Source: Candidatus Jordarchaeum madagascarense (GTDB lineage Archaea; Asgardarchaeota; Jordiarchaeia; Jordiarchaeales; Jordiarchaeaceae). Taken from it: 11,386 bases of DNA. Shown in pieces: positions 1-6,443 of the stretch. Both the position numbers and the translations under genes were made by a program. The stretch covers positions 1 to 11,386 of the forward strand of contig DXJA01000033.1 of NCBI GenBank assembly GCA_019056875.1. Reading direction: 5' to 3'. The notes under the pieces were generated by a model. It was not told the DNA's origin. It did no database searches and saw nothing but the letters and a program-made list of their open reading frames with translations. Within the stretch, counting starts at the first letter, position 1. Each line of letters opens with the position of its first letter.

Positions 1-4
1 AAAA

Positions 5-14
5 AGGATATAAG
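5..14 (+). promoter_or_regulatory. Probable TATA box of dph6
   Basis: An ATATAAG element preceded by a purine-rich AAAAAGG stretch resembles an archaeal BRE plus TATA box. A transcription start about 25 nt downstream would fall near 37. That leaves a short leader containing the GGTGATC ribosome site at 51-57 and rules out translation starting at the TTG at 22. Inferred from spacing only. Confidence 0.45.
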
Positions 15-50
15 CCTTTCCTTGAACAGGTTTACTGAGCTATTTAAACT

Positions 51-57
51 GGTGATC
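51..57 (+). promoter_or_regulatory. Shine-Dalgarno site that sets the dph6 start
   Basis: GGTGATC is a perfect part of the sequence complementary to the archaeal 16S 3' end (GGAGGTGATCC). It sits just before the TTG at 61, so it favours that codon over the in-frame TTG at 22 and GTG at 52. Confidence 0.65.
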
Positions 58-60
58 GGT

Positions 61-735
61 TTGTCCAAGTTTGTAGTCTCTTGGAGCGGTGGAAAAGAGA
101 GTACTCTTTCTCTCTACAGGGCTCTCAGTAAGGGTGTTAATGTTTCCTATATGATGAGTTTTGTGTCAAGCATAGGGAGATCTATGTCGCATGCAATCAA
201 AGTGGAACTTTTGGAGGCTCAGTCCGAATCCCTAGGAATTCCTATCGTTATGAGAGAGGTTACTTGGGAGACTTATGAACAGGGATTTAAAGAACTGGTA
301 AACGAGTTGAAGGCAAAAGGTGTTGATGGCTGCATTTTTGGCGATGTATGGATTGCAGAACATAAGGAATGGACCGAGCGAGTGTGTAGAGAACTTGGAA
401 TTAGAGGTCTATCTCCACTTTTCGGCGCTGATCCCGTGGATTTGTTCAAAGAATTTATTGGACTTGGGTTTGAGGCCATTGTAATAATGGTAAAAAAAGA
501 ATTTCTGGGGGATGAGTGGCTGGGGCGCAAACTGGATGAGGCTTTTTTGAAAGAAATTATGGAGCTCAAGAATGAAAAGAATGTTGATGTGCTCGGAGAG
601 AATGGTGAGTATCATACTTTCGTTTACGACGGGCCATTATTCAAAAAAAGAATAGAAATTATTGATGCTAAGAATGTGCCACGAAACAGTAACACATACC
701 TAGACATTGCCAAATTCGAAGTGACCGATAAGTAA
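61..735 (+). CDS. dph6: Diphthine--ammonia ligase (diphthamide synthase, ATP-PPase family)
   Basis: This enzyme performs the last step of diphthamide synthesis in the cytoplasm: ATP-dependent amidation of diphthine on the modified histidine of elongation factor 2. From the TTG at 61 the protein has 224 residues, the usual length for the DUF71/ATP_bind_4 family. It opens with a beta strand running into the PP-loop SGGKES at residues 9-14, where most homologues have SGGKDS. A GDVW/HKEWTERVC stretch follows at about 95-109, and the family signature GENGEYHTF lies at 179-187, followed by DGPLF. The start was chosen because homologues begin right before the PP-loop strand and a GGTGATC site precedes it. 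The ORF also has upstream in-frame starts at 22 and 52, which would add a tail unlike the family. It appears monocistronic; a T7 run follows the stop. The D-to-E change in the PP-loop is conservative. Confidence 0.9.
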   Translation: MSKFVVSWSGGKESTLSLYRALSKGVNVSYMMSFVSSIGRSMSHAIKVELLEAQSESLGIPIVMREVTWETYEQGFKELVNELKAKGVDGCIFGDVWIAEHKEWTERVCRELGIRGLSPLFGADPVDLFKEFIGLGFEAIVIMVKKEFLGDEWLGRKLDEAFLKEIMELKNEKNVDVLGENGEYHTFVYDGPLFKKRIEIIDAKNVPRNSNTYLDIAKFEVTDK

Positions 736-742
736 GGATAAC

Positions 743-752
743 CATTTTTTTA
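743..752 (+). terminator. T-tract terminator after dph6
   Basis: A run of seven T (CATTTTTTTAATA) lies just after the dph6 stop. Archaeal transcription ends at such U-tracts without a needed hairpin. No stem is visible. The rest of the gap to 1010 is A/T-rich, A/C-rich on the + strand at first, and holds no convincing gene. Confidence 0.4.
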
Positions 753-955
753 ATAAATGAATGAACTTCTATTTTACTTTTATAATAAAAAGACACCAAA
801 AACCCATTATGATCTAGAACCTACAATCCTTAAAACCTAATATCCTGCAACATAATAAGAATAATCTTAATAATCTCCTGACAGCGTACAAAAATAAGTA
901 TCAAGAAAATCTATAAGGCGCAAAATTTTAGATAGTGAACTAATATAACTAATTT

Positions 956-970
956 GAGCCGATTTAAATT
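956..970 (+). promoter_or_regulatory. Candidate promoter of the DUF202 gene
   Basis: GAGCCGATTTAAATT has a BRE-like GCCGA followed by TTTAAAT. It would place the transcript start near 990, leaving a leader with the SD site at 1011-1018. A second A/T element (ATATAAAA at about 979-986) is closer, but its start site would cut into the SD. Confidence 0.35.
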
Positions 971-1010
971 ATCGAAAATATAAAACCCACAACGAGATTA
1001 TAGCATAGTT

Positions 1011-1018
1011 AGGAGTGG
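1011..1018 (+). promoter_or_regulatory. Shine-Dalgarno site setting the DUF202 start
   Basis: AGGAGTGG lies upstream of the ATG at 1024, with the GGAG starting 12 nt before the ATG. The same register is seen before 5595, 8425, 4446 and 6504. The GTG at 1015 lies inside this site and so cannot be the start. Confidence 0.65.
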
Positions 1019-1023
1019 AAAAA

Positions 1024-1497
1024 ATGCCCAGAAACGGTAGTTCAGATATCTCTAGAAAACCTCGTGGTCGGTTAAAAAGACAGCCAGAAATCCCGAGTAG
1101 TTCGGAAGATTCGAAGATTAATAGTGATGAGTTGGCGAAGCAGCGAACTCTGCTAGCTGATGAGCGCACCCGCTTAGCGGAAGAGCGTACCTCAATGGCT
1201 AACGAGCGTACCTTCAGCGCCTGGCTGCGTACCGGTTTGGCTGCGGTGGTTGCGGGGCTGGCTATTGCTCGTTTTATTGATTTTGGAACCGGAGGTTGGA
1301 TAGCTGTCGCTGTCGGCTTGATTCTGATCCTCACCGGTTCGTCTAGCTACTATATTGCATACTGGCGGTATCGCAGAGTGCGTACAAAACTTGGAGAGCA
1401 ACAAGAAGAAGGATTACCTCCACTCTGGCTAATAAAACTCATAATTACAGCCCTTTTAATTAGTTCCGCATTGGCAATTATTCTGCTGTTCTATTAG
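1024..1497 (+). CDS. DUF202-family membrane protein with N-terminal heptad repeat
   Basis: A 157-residue membrane protein of the DUF202 (YidH-like) family, whose biochemical role is unknown. Residues 1-36 are polar and basic. Residues 37-71 form five back-to-back 7-residue units of the form xAxxRTx, with Arg-Thr at 41, 48, 55, 62 and 69. The last two units merge into the DUF202 signature (MANERTFSAWLRTG). Three membrane helices follow at about 71-86, 92-114 and 134-157, with a basic loop (YWRYRRVRTK) between the second and third. The start is the ATG 6 nt after AGGAGTGG. Arginine is coded mostly by CGN, whereas neighbouring genes favour AGA/AGG, and the middle of the gene is richer in G+C. 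This suggests transfer from another genome. It converges on the 34-residue gene, and the two stop codons share bases 1495-1496. Confidence 0.85.
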   Translation: MPRNGSSDISRKPRGRLKRQPEIPSSSEDSKINSDELAKQRTLLADERTRLAEERTSMANERTFSAWLRTGLAAVVAGLAIARFIDFGTGGWIAVAVGLILILTGSSSYYIAYWRYRRVRTKLGEQQEEGLPPLWLIKLIITALLISSALAIILLFY

Positions 1498-1598
1498 ACT
1501 CCAGCTAACCAAAGATAGGCAAAAAGGAGAACAAGACACACTATAAAAAACAAATACGCACTTATGTAAATTCTTTTCAATGCTTTTTCAGTATCCAT
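1494..1598 (-). CDS. Small single-helix membrane protein (34 aa)
   Basis: A short ORF of 34 codons plus stop. It reads MDTEKALKRIY at the N-terminus, then one hydrophobic helix (about residues 10-32) and a short tail ending LAGV. Support comes from a GAGG Shine-Dalgarno site 6 nt before the ATG and a TATA-like ATATATAT at 1661-1668, about 63 nt upstream. The charged N-terminus before a clean helix also fits a real microprotein. Its TAA overlaps the TAG of the convergent DUF202 gene, so the two transcripts would be antisense at their ends. I do not recognise a family. One possibility is a small partner of the neighbouring membrane proteins, but nothing in the sequence shows this. Confidence 0.5.
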   Translation of the reverse strand: MDTEKALKRIYISAYLFFIVCLVLLFAYLWLAGV

Positions 1599-1660
1599 AT
1601 CATTCCTCAGAAACACTTCCCAACAACCCCAACACCAATACCCGTAAAAAAACAAACTGG

Positions 1661-1668
1661 ATATATAT
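1661..1668 (-). promoter_or_regulatory. TATA-like element for the 34-aa gene
   Basis: ATATATAT reads on the - strand within CAGATATATATCC. It would start transcription near 1638, giving a leader of about 40 nt with GAGG before the ATG at 1598. Based on spacing only. Confidence 0.3.
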
Positions 1669-1747
1669 CTGTTACAGTAAAAACAGAAGTCCCCAGAAAC
1701 GGTTGTGCTTCACTAGTCTTTTTTAGTATTCCAATATCTCAATGGTT

Positions 1748-2975
1748 CTAAGGATTGTTAGATTTCTGGTTTTGATTGATTGTTTTTATTCTTTTAGGTG
1801 TAATCGTCACATTTTTTAAGATTTTTCTTTTCTTTAATTTTATACAAGCTAGTCTTAGAATTTTGGGGTTACTGTGTGTTTCTGTTGCTATTTCATTAAT
1901 GTCTGCTTGACCCTTCTGCCTAATATTTTCCTCAATCGTTTTTATTAAAGGCTCTATGAGGTAAATATGGTTCCTCAAAACTCCGAAGTGGATGGTTTCC
2001 TTCTTTTCGGCGATTTTGGAGGCAATACCCAGCACCTCCATAAAAAATGCCATGTTTACAGATTTAAGTCCGATTTCATTTTTAAAGGTCCAGATTCGGA
2101 TTAGGGGTTCCCTATTCTCAAATTCGCTTTCTAAGATTGGTAAGATAGTATTGGCTAAAATTTTTGTTGCACGATTATAATTATTTAATCCAAGAAGAGT
2201 TGGTAGACTAATACTTAGTAAATAATTAAATACCATATAGATAGGAATAGTTATTGGCACGATTTCACTTGTTTTGAAATATGGAAATTCATAGGGAATT
2301 AGCCAGCCGGATGATCCTATAACATAGATTACTAACAACATAATTCCAAAAGGAAACATTATTAATCTGAAAATGGCTCTGAGTTCACTGAATTTTTCTT
2401 GGAGTGTTAGACTAGGTATTTGCTTATTTTTCTGCTGGTAAACTCTGGTAAATAGAATATTCATTCCGATTACAAACAATATACCGGTTAAAACTATTAA
2501 GTATAGATTTCTGGAAGAAATAACTATCGGAAATATGTTTAAGGGAGATGGGAAATTATAAACATTAATTGTAACTCCGACTGAACTAAATCAAGTGTCC
2601 TAATAAAATATAGTGCATGGTTGCGAATAAAGAACCTAATACAGAAAAAAACAAGGCGGCACTAATTTTATTAAAGTAGACGAAAAGAATGGCGGAAATT
2701 GCAGAAACTAGGAAGACAACACTGATGATGGAGAACCTATCATAAAATAGTAATTGTCGCACAGGTGAAAACATTAGAACGAATTTAGGATAAATTTCGA
2801 AAACATATATCGGCTGAAAATAAAGGGTTATAGACGGATGAGCTGTGGTCCAATAGCCTATGTAAGTTATAAAACCCGTATAGAAACCCTGAAAGATGCC
2901 TATAATATATATTAACAAGCTAACACAAAATAATGGTAGAACTGTCTTCTTAAGAGAAAGGGAAAATGTTTTCAT
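1748..2975 (-). pseudogene. Membrane/winged-helix family protein, copy 1, split by one frameshift
   Basis: The 5' part (2975-2586, 129 residues, ATG after GAGGTGG) and the 3' part (open from 2590 to 1748) are one gene read in two frames. Aligned with copy 2, the first part matches its first ~125 residues; shared landmarks are a GF.T(W)..G stretch and IYPK near residue 63. The second frame matches from SVGVTI onward, including YEFP and LPILES. Skipping one base near 2590-2595, between a TGA in one frame and a TAG in the other, rejoins them. The joined product would be about 410 residues: about six or seven membrane helices, a cytoplasmic stretch, then a winged-helix-like unit (ADINEIATETHSNPK...) and a basic tail. 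The family is not one I recognise; a membrane-anchored DNA-binding or regulatory role is a guess. The second frame has no good start of its own before the TTG at 2479. Confidence 0.7.
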
Positions 2976-2994
2976 TCTTGTTCCACCTCAGATT

Positions 2995-3186
2995 CTAGTT
3001 TTTGGGTTTTGATTGCCGGGTAAGGTGTTTTTTTATTTTTTTTATTTTCACCTCTCCCAAAAGCTTCTCTGCTCTAAGCAAAGCATAGATTCTGTTAAGA
3101 GTTTTGGGATCAACTTGAATTTCTTGGGCGATATTATTAATATTTGCTTGTTTCTGCTTATTAAAACTATTATATATGAGAAATCT
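2995..3186 (-). pseudogene. Orphan winged-helix C-terminal fragment of the same family
   Basis: On the - strand an open frame of 63 codons runs between TAA (3189-3187) and TAG (2997-2995) with no usable start codon. It encodes QANINNIAQEIQVDPKTLNR, then IYALLRAEKLLGEV and a lysine-rich tail. This matches the winged-helix end of copy 1 (QADINEIATETHSNPKILRL) and that of copy 2 (KADLYKIATELFVHPEIVTG). The basic, Asn/Gln-rich tail is like that of copy 1. It is either the remnant 3' end of a third tandem copy, or a second winged-helix unit of copy 2 cut off by a frameshift and stop. Its frame continues upstream past the TAA as KTEYSEGFINETP, overlapping the end of copy 2, which favours the second reading. 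The fragment ends 19 bases before the ATG of copy 1. Confidence 0.6.
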
Positions 3187-3196
3187 TTAGGGAGTT

Positions 3197-4449
3197 TCAT
3201 TGATAAAACCTTCCGAATATTCGGTCTTGGGTTTTAGTAATAACCCCTTCATTCGTCACTATGACACCCTTAATTGCTCCCTCGAATGCTAGGAGATTGT
3301 AAATTCCCGTCACGATTTCGGGGTGTACGAATAGCTCTGTGGCTATTTTGTAAAGGTCCGCTTTGTCCTCCTTTTTGATCTCCTTTTCGGCTATTCCTAC
3401 TAGTGGTTTCTTCGCATAGCAGTATTCCTTGTAGATGCCAAAGGGGGTTGCCTCTCTTTTTGGAAAGGAGTAAACACTATTTAAAAGTTCTTTGAATTGT
3501 CTTTCATTTACTTCCTCAATGCCCAGTTGTTTCATAATCTCGTAATAACTAAGGATTGGTTTCTCCTCTAGCATGCTCTCAATATAGGGTAAGTAGCCAT
3601 CGGCCAAAAAATTGTACAATTTGTTATAACTTCGCAAAATTGGCAAGAACACAAATACAATCAGCAACTCTACAGCCCAAAAAATATTGCGGAGGGCTCG
3701 TTAAATCCTTTCAGAAGACCCAGAAAGGGATAATAGTTAGGGAACTCGTATTGAAGTACAAGTTGGTATGATAATAGCAGAATTAAGAAAATCAACAATG
3801 GAATGAAACCATATAGACTTATTTTATCGCTAGCAGATTTGAGAATTCTAAAGTAATCTGGGTTCGGAGCTTTGATTCTTCCCAGCAGATCTTTGATATG
3901 AACATAGTTTAACCTGAGTCCAATTCCACATCCCACACTTAGAAAAATCTCAGAAGCCAAAAGGGGAACCATATTTTTCTGGAAAAAAATCACTCCATAG
4001 GGAAGAACACCCGCAGGGTCGGTAAAGAGAATTGTTAGACTGGTTCCTGAGGGGTTAAAGCCAGTAACAGAAGCGACTAGTATAAACTGAATGACACCTA
4101 TTAGAACTGCCGAAAATATGAATAAAGTGCCTTCAAACAATCTGCCGAGCAGGATAAGCCCAAGAGCGAGGCCTGTAGAGATCAAAAAGAATAGGGTGGC
4201 AGGAGTAACACTATAGCTGGGAATGAGGACGCTTGAAAGATACACTAGAGAACTTTTGGGATAAATAGAAAAAAACCAAAGAGGAAACAAATAAAACTGG
4301 CGGAAAATTCCAAAAAAGAAAGATACAAAAAATCCAAACCAAGTTATGAAACCGTTGAGGAGACCTAGAAGATAGGATACCAGACTACTAACCAGTAACA
4401 CAATAAGAACAGAGTTAGCGACAAAGGAACCCTCACTTCCCTTCACCAC
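3197..4449 (-). pseudogene. Membrane/winged-helix family protein, copy 2, split at a T6 run
   Basis: Two ORFs, 4449-3670 (259 residues) and 3667-3197, belong together. The first frame stops (TAG) two codons after TTT TTT at 3684-3679. A shift of one base back at this six-T run continues as WAVELLIVFVFLPIL, which completes the last membrane helix. It then runs in phase with copy 1 through RSYNK and LPYIES. The joined product is about 420 residues: hydrophobic segments near 13-30, 36-60, 85-125, 160-180, 212-232 and 253-270, then a soluble part with a winged-helix-like motif (DLYKIATELFVHPEIV). GGAGG at 4458-4454 sits 12 nt before the GTG at 4446, which fits better than the GTG at 4449. It leads a probable operon with copy 1. 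Function is unknown. A miscounted homopolymer, real decay or slippage-based frameshifting could each explain the break. Confidence 0.75.
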
Positions 4450-4483
4450 ATAACCTCCAGTGTTAATTTATTTCATAAATAAC

Positions 4484-4491
4484 TATTTAAA
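4484..4491 (-). promoter_or_regulatory. TATA box for the membrane/winged-helix array
   Basis: TTTAAATA on the - strand within AAAATTTAAATAG would start transcription near 4461, leaving a short leader with the GGAGG site. It lies in the 180-nt divergent region 4450-4628, which also holds the opposite promoter at 4569-4580. Confidence 0.45.
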
Positions 4492-4568
4492 TTTTACAAT
4501 AACAGTAAACATTTTCCATTCTGTTTCTTAGTATGTATTTTTTTTAATCAAATTTTGCCCTATTGGTT

Positions 4569-4580
4569 AACTTAATATAG
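4569..4580 (+). promoter_or_regulatory. Promoter element A of the first six-helix gene (shared with the second)
   Basis: AACTTAATATAG here is identical to 5532-5543 upstream of the second copy. The distance to the start codon is also similar (48 and 51 nt). Conservation of this 12-mer in otherwise diverged flanks marks it as the likely BRE/TATA region of both genes. Confidence 0.6.
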
Positions 4581-4628
4581 GGAGTTATCCACAAATAATT
4601 TAAAAATAAAGGTTAATGAGGTAGGAGG

Positions 4629-5368
4629 TTGACTAGAGGAGCATTCTATGCAGGTACAGTCGGGGCTATACTCGGTTCCATAACCGGAGCCATTGGACTA
4701 ATTTGGTGTGTCTATAATATAAGATACATAATGGATCTGGACCAGTATTTATTATACCTAGCAAATTGGTCACGGATTGTCAGCTATTTGCATATTTTAC
4801 TGCACCTGTCCACACTAGCTTAGCATTATTCAATTTGCTTTCGGTAATACTTATCATACTTCTTATTGTGAGCGGTATCTTCACTGGTTTAGGTTTCTTT
4901 GGTACCTACAGAACAGGGGGAGGAGCTATGGGCATAGTGGGACTCATCTCAGCTATTACAGGAATAACCATTGGAGCTAGTTTCATTTTTCTAGGAGTTT
5001 CAACTCTCAAAATTAACCCATTTCTCTTCTCTTCGTTAGACGTCAGTTTTATGTTCGTCAGTGTCCTGTTTGGACCAACTTTTTTTGATGTCTGGAGAGG
5101 ACTAATAGTGCTTGCAATTACTTTCATTGTGCTTGGCGTGTCTAGTATAGCGGTACGTAATTCGACTATGAATTCCTCGGCTTCATTGGCGGCAGGAATT
5201 TTGAGTATTATAGGTGCCTGTTTCTTCTTCCCGTATGGGCTCGTGTTGCTGGTAGATGTAATTATGATTGAGATTCTGGGATGTATATTTGCATTCATTT
5301 CCTTCGCACTAATATTAGTAGCATTCATTCTTTGGGCAGTGGTTTTCTTCAGCTCTAGGAATATGTGA
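4629..5368 (+). pseudogene. Six-helix membrane protein, copy 1, split by one frameshift
   Basis: A paralogue of the intact gene at 5595-6335. The first frame runs from the TTG at 4629 (TTG ACT AGA, aligned with TTG TCT AGA of copy 2) to a TAG at 4821-4823. The second frame is open from about 4707 to the TGA at 5366-5368. Aligned with copy 2, the match leaves frame one after NW (compare YW) and resumes in frame two at FAYFTAPVH (compare FAYFFLPVH), so one base is missing near 4760-4790. GGAGG directly abuts the TTG; a second site, GAGGT at 4618-4622, has workable 6-nt spacing. Downstream of the break the protein is intact, with runs such as SSASLAAGILSIIGACF identical to copy 2 despite many silent changes. 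It may be a recent pseudogene or an assembly error. The family is unrecognised; the Gly-rich helices vaguely resemble archaeal DUF973-type proteins. Confidence 0.75.
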
Positions 5369-5393
5369 TTCCCCGAAAAAACCAATTCCAACC

Positions 5394-5408
5394 ATCTTTT
5401 TTTTATTT
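5394..5408 (+). terminator. T8 terminator after copy 1
   Basis: ATCTTTTTTTTATTT lies 28 nt after the stop codon and is identical to the element after copy 2 at 6365-6379. It is part of the duplicated 3' flank. Confidence 0.5.
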
Positions 5409-5462
5409 CTGAAATATCGTTTTACAGTTTTTAGCTTTGAAATCTTTGACTTTTGGGAAGGC

Positions 5463-5500
5463 TTTTATAATGAGTAGAAATCTATTTAACATTCTTTCCA
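5463..5500 (+). repeat. Diverged duplicate of the arabinofuranosidase promoter
   Basis: TTTTATAATGAGT followed by TTTAAC and TCTTTCCA matches 6444-6482 in the same order, with a 1-nt length difference. At 6444 it is the likely promoter of the GH51 gene. Here it lies in the 3' flank of copy 1, upstream of copy 2's own promoter, and is followed by an AGGAG with no start codon at a suitable distance. It is either a relic or an extra promoter for copy 2. Confidence 0.65.
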
Positions 5501-5531
5501 TTTTTGATAGGAGTTTTCTGACACAATAGTA

Positions 5532-5543
5532 AACTTAATATAG
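5532..5543 (+). promoter_or_regulatory. Promoter element A of the second six-helix gene
   Basis: AACTTAATATAG is identical to 4569-4580. A start site about 25 nt downstream would leave a leader carrying the GGAGGT at 5583-5588. Confidence 0.6.
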
Positions 5544-5582
5544 AACTTTATCAAGAAAATGTTAAAAAGTGCAAGGGTTTTA

Positions 5583-5588
5583 GGAGGT
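5583..5588 (+). promoter_or_regulatory. Shine-Dalgarno site that sets the start of copy 2
   Basis: GGAGGT lies 7 nt before the TTG at 5595. The upstream in-frame ATG at 5559 has no such site, and copy 1 aligns only from the TTG. This is good evidence for a TTG start. Confidence 0.7.
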
Positions 5589-5594
5589 TCGAAA

Positions 5595-6335
5595 TTGTCT
5601 AGAGCAGCATTCTACACAGGTGGAACTGGAGGGATACTCGGATCTTTAATGGGAGTCACAGGGATACTATGGTGTATATACAACATCACATACTTAATGG
5701 ATTTGTATCGCTACGTCTCGGACTTTTTTGATTACTGGTTTTTCTTAGACGAATTTGCATATTTCTTCTTACCCGTTCATAGCAGTGGTTCTTGGTTCGG
5801 AGTAATTTCGATCATATTAGTTATACTTCTTATTGTGAGTGGTATTCTAACCGGAATTGGTTTTTATGGCGCTTACAGAACGGGCGGAGGAGCTATGGGT
5901 GTTGTGGGTCTTATCTTTGGTAGTGCAGGAATCACGTTAGGAGCTTTGTTTATCCTTTTGGGAATTGCGGCACAAGAATTAAAAACACCATACCCTTGGA
6001 TGTATCCATTTTATTACTATCCTTTCGGTTACTTGTTGCCACTGTTTGGACCGAATTTTCTCTATATCTGGCTGGGTCTGGTAATTCTCGCTGTTACTTT
6101 CATCTTGCTCGGTGTGTCTAGTATCGTTGTACGTGAATCTACTGGGAATTCTTCGGCTTCTTTAGCTGCAGGAATCTTGAGCATTATAGGCGCCTGCTTT
6201 TTAGTGCCCTACGTCTTAGTGTGGATCGATATCATTGCGATACTCGGATGCATATTTGCGCTTATCGGTTTTGTACTGATAATGGTAGCTTTTATTCTTT
6301 GGGCTGCAGTTTTCTTCTCATCCCGAAATCTCTAA
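5595..6335 (+). CDS. Six-helix membrane protein, intact copy 2 (unknown function)
   Basis: A 246-residue hydrophobic protein from the TTG at 5595. Predicted helices: about residues 4-28 (Gly-rich, ending GILWCIYN), 70-95 (ISIILVILLIVSGILTG), 101-125, 158-182, and two closely spaced ones in the last 55 residues, ending FFSSRNL. A loop of about 40 residues after helix 1 is rich in Phe, Tyr and Asp, and another between helices 3 and 4 is rich in Pro and Tyr. The loop YRTGGGAMG before helix 3 and the SSASLAAGILSIIGACF run are the best conserved parts against copy 1. No catalytic or transport motif is visible. An alternative start at the ATG at 5559 would add 12 residues but lacks a ribosome site. 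The gene follows its damaged paralogue and precedes the GH51 enzyme, each with its own promoter. A role in the cell envelope or in sugar uptake is speculation. Confidence 0.75.
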   Translation: MSRAAFYTGGTGGILGSLMGVTGILWCIYNITYLMDLYRYVSDFFDYWFFLDEFAYFFLPVHSSGSWFGVISIILVILLIVSGILTGIGFYGAYRTGGGAMGVVGLIFGSAGITLGALFILLGIAAQELKTPYPWMYPFYYYPFGYLLPLFGPNFLYIWLGLVILAVTFILLGVSSIVVRESTGNSSASLAAGILSIIGACFLVPYVLVWIDIIAILGCIFALIGFVLIMVAFILWAAVFFSSRNL

Positions 6336-6364
6336 TTCCCCCATAATGATATGTCCAAACCCCA

Positions 6365-6379
6365 ATCTTTTTTTTATTT
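6365..6379 (+). terminator. T8 terminator after copy 2
   Basis: ATCTTTTTTTTATTT, 15 nt identical to 5394-5408, lies about 30 nt after the stop of the membrane gene and before the GH51 promoter. The conserved position supports a terminator role. Confidence 0.5.
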
Positions 6380-6443
6380 TGTTTTCGAGACATTGCGTAT
6401 TTTCTTAGCTCCCTTCCCTAGAGCATCCATTTGTAGGTAATGT

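Noticed and set aside
757..840. Short + strand ORF of 27 codons (MNELLFYFYN...) after dph6
   Set aside because: It has no Shine-Dalgarno site, lies after the T-tract and ends in the A/C-rich stretch typical of 3' flanks here, so it is probably chance.
917..930. 14-nt identity GGCGCAAAATTTTA, also at 8940-8953
   Set aside because: One 14-mer match in an A/T-rich 11-kb window is not far from chance. The flanks differ and no shared context supports a regulatory role.
969..1334. Antisense ORF opposite the DUF202 gene, with a repeated VRS pattern
   Set aside because: The repeat is simply the antisense reading of the xAxxRTx heptads.
4906..5391. Long antisense ORF opposite six-helix copy 1
   Set aside because: It is the antisense of a clear coding frame whose paralogue is conserved by silent changes. 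The antisense product has no start context or recognisable fold.
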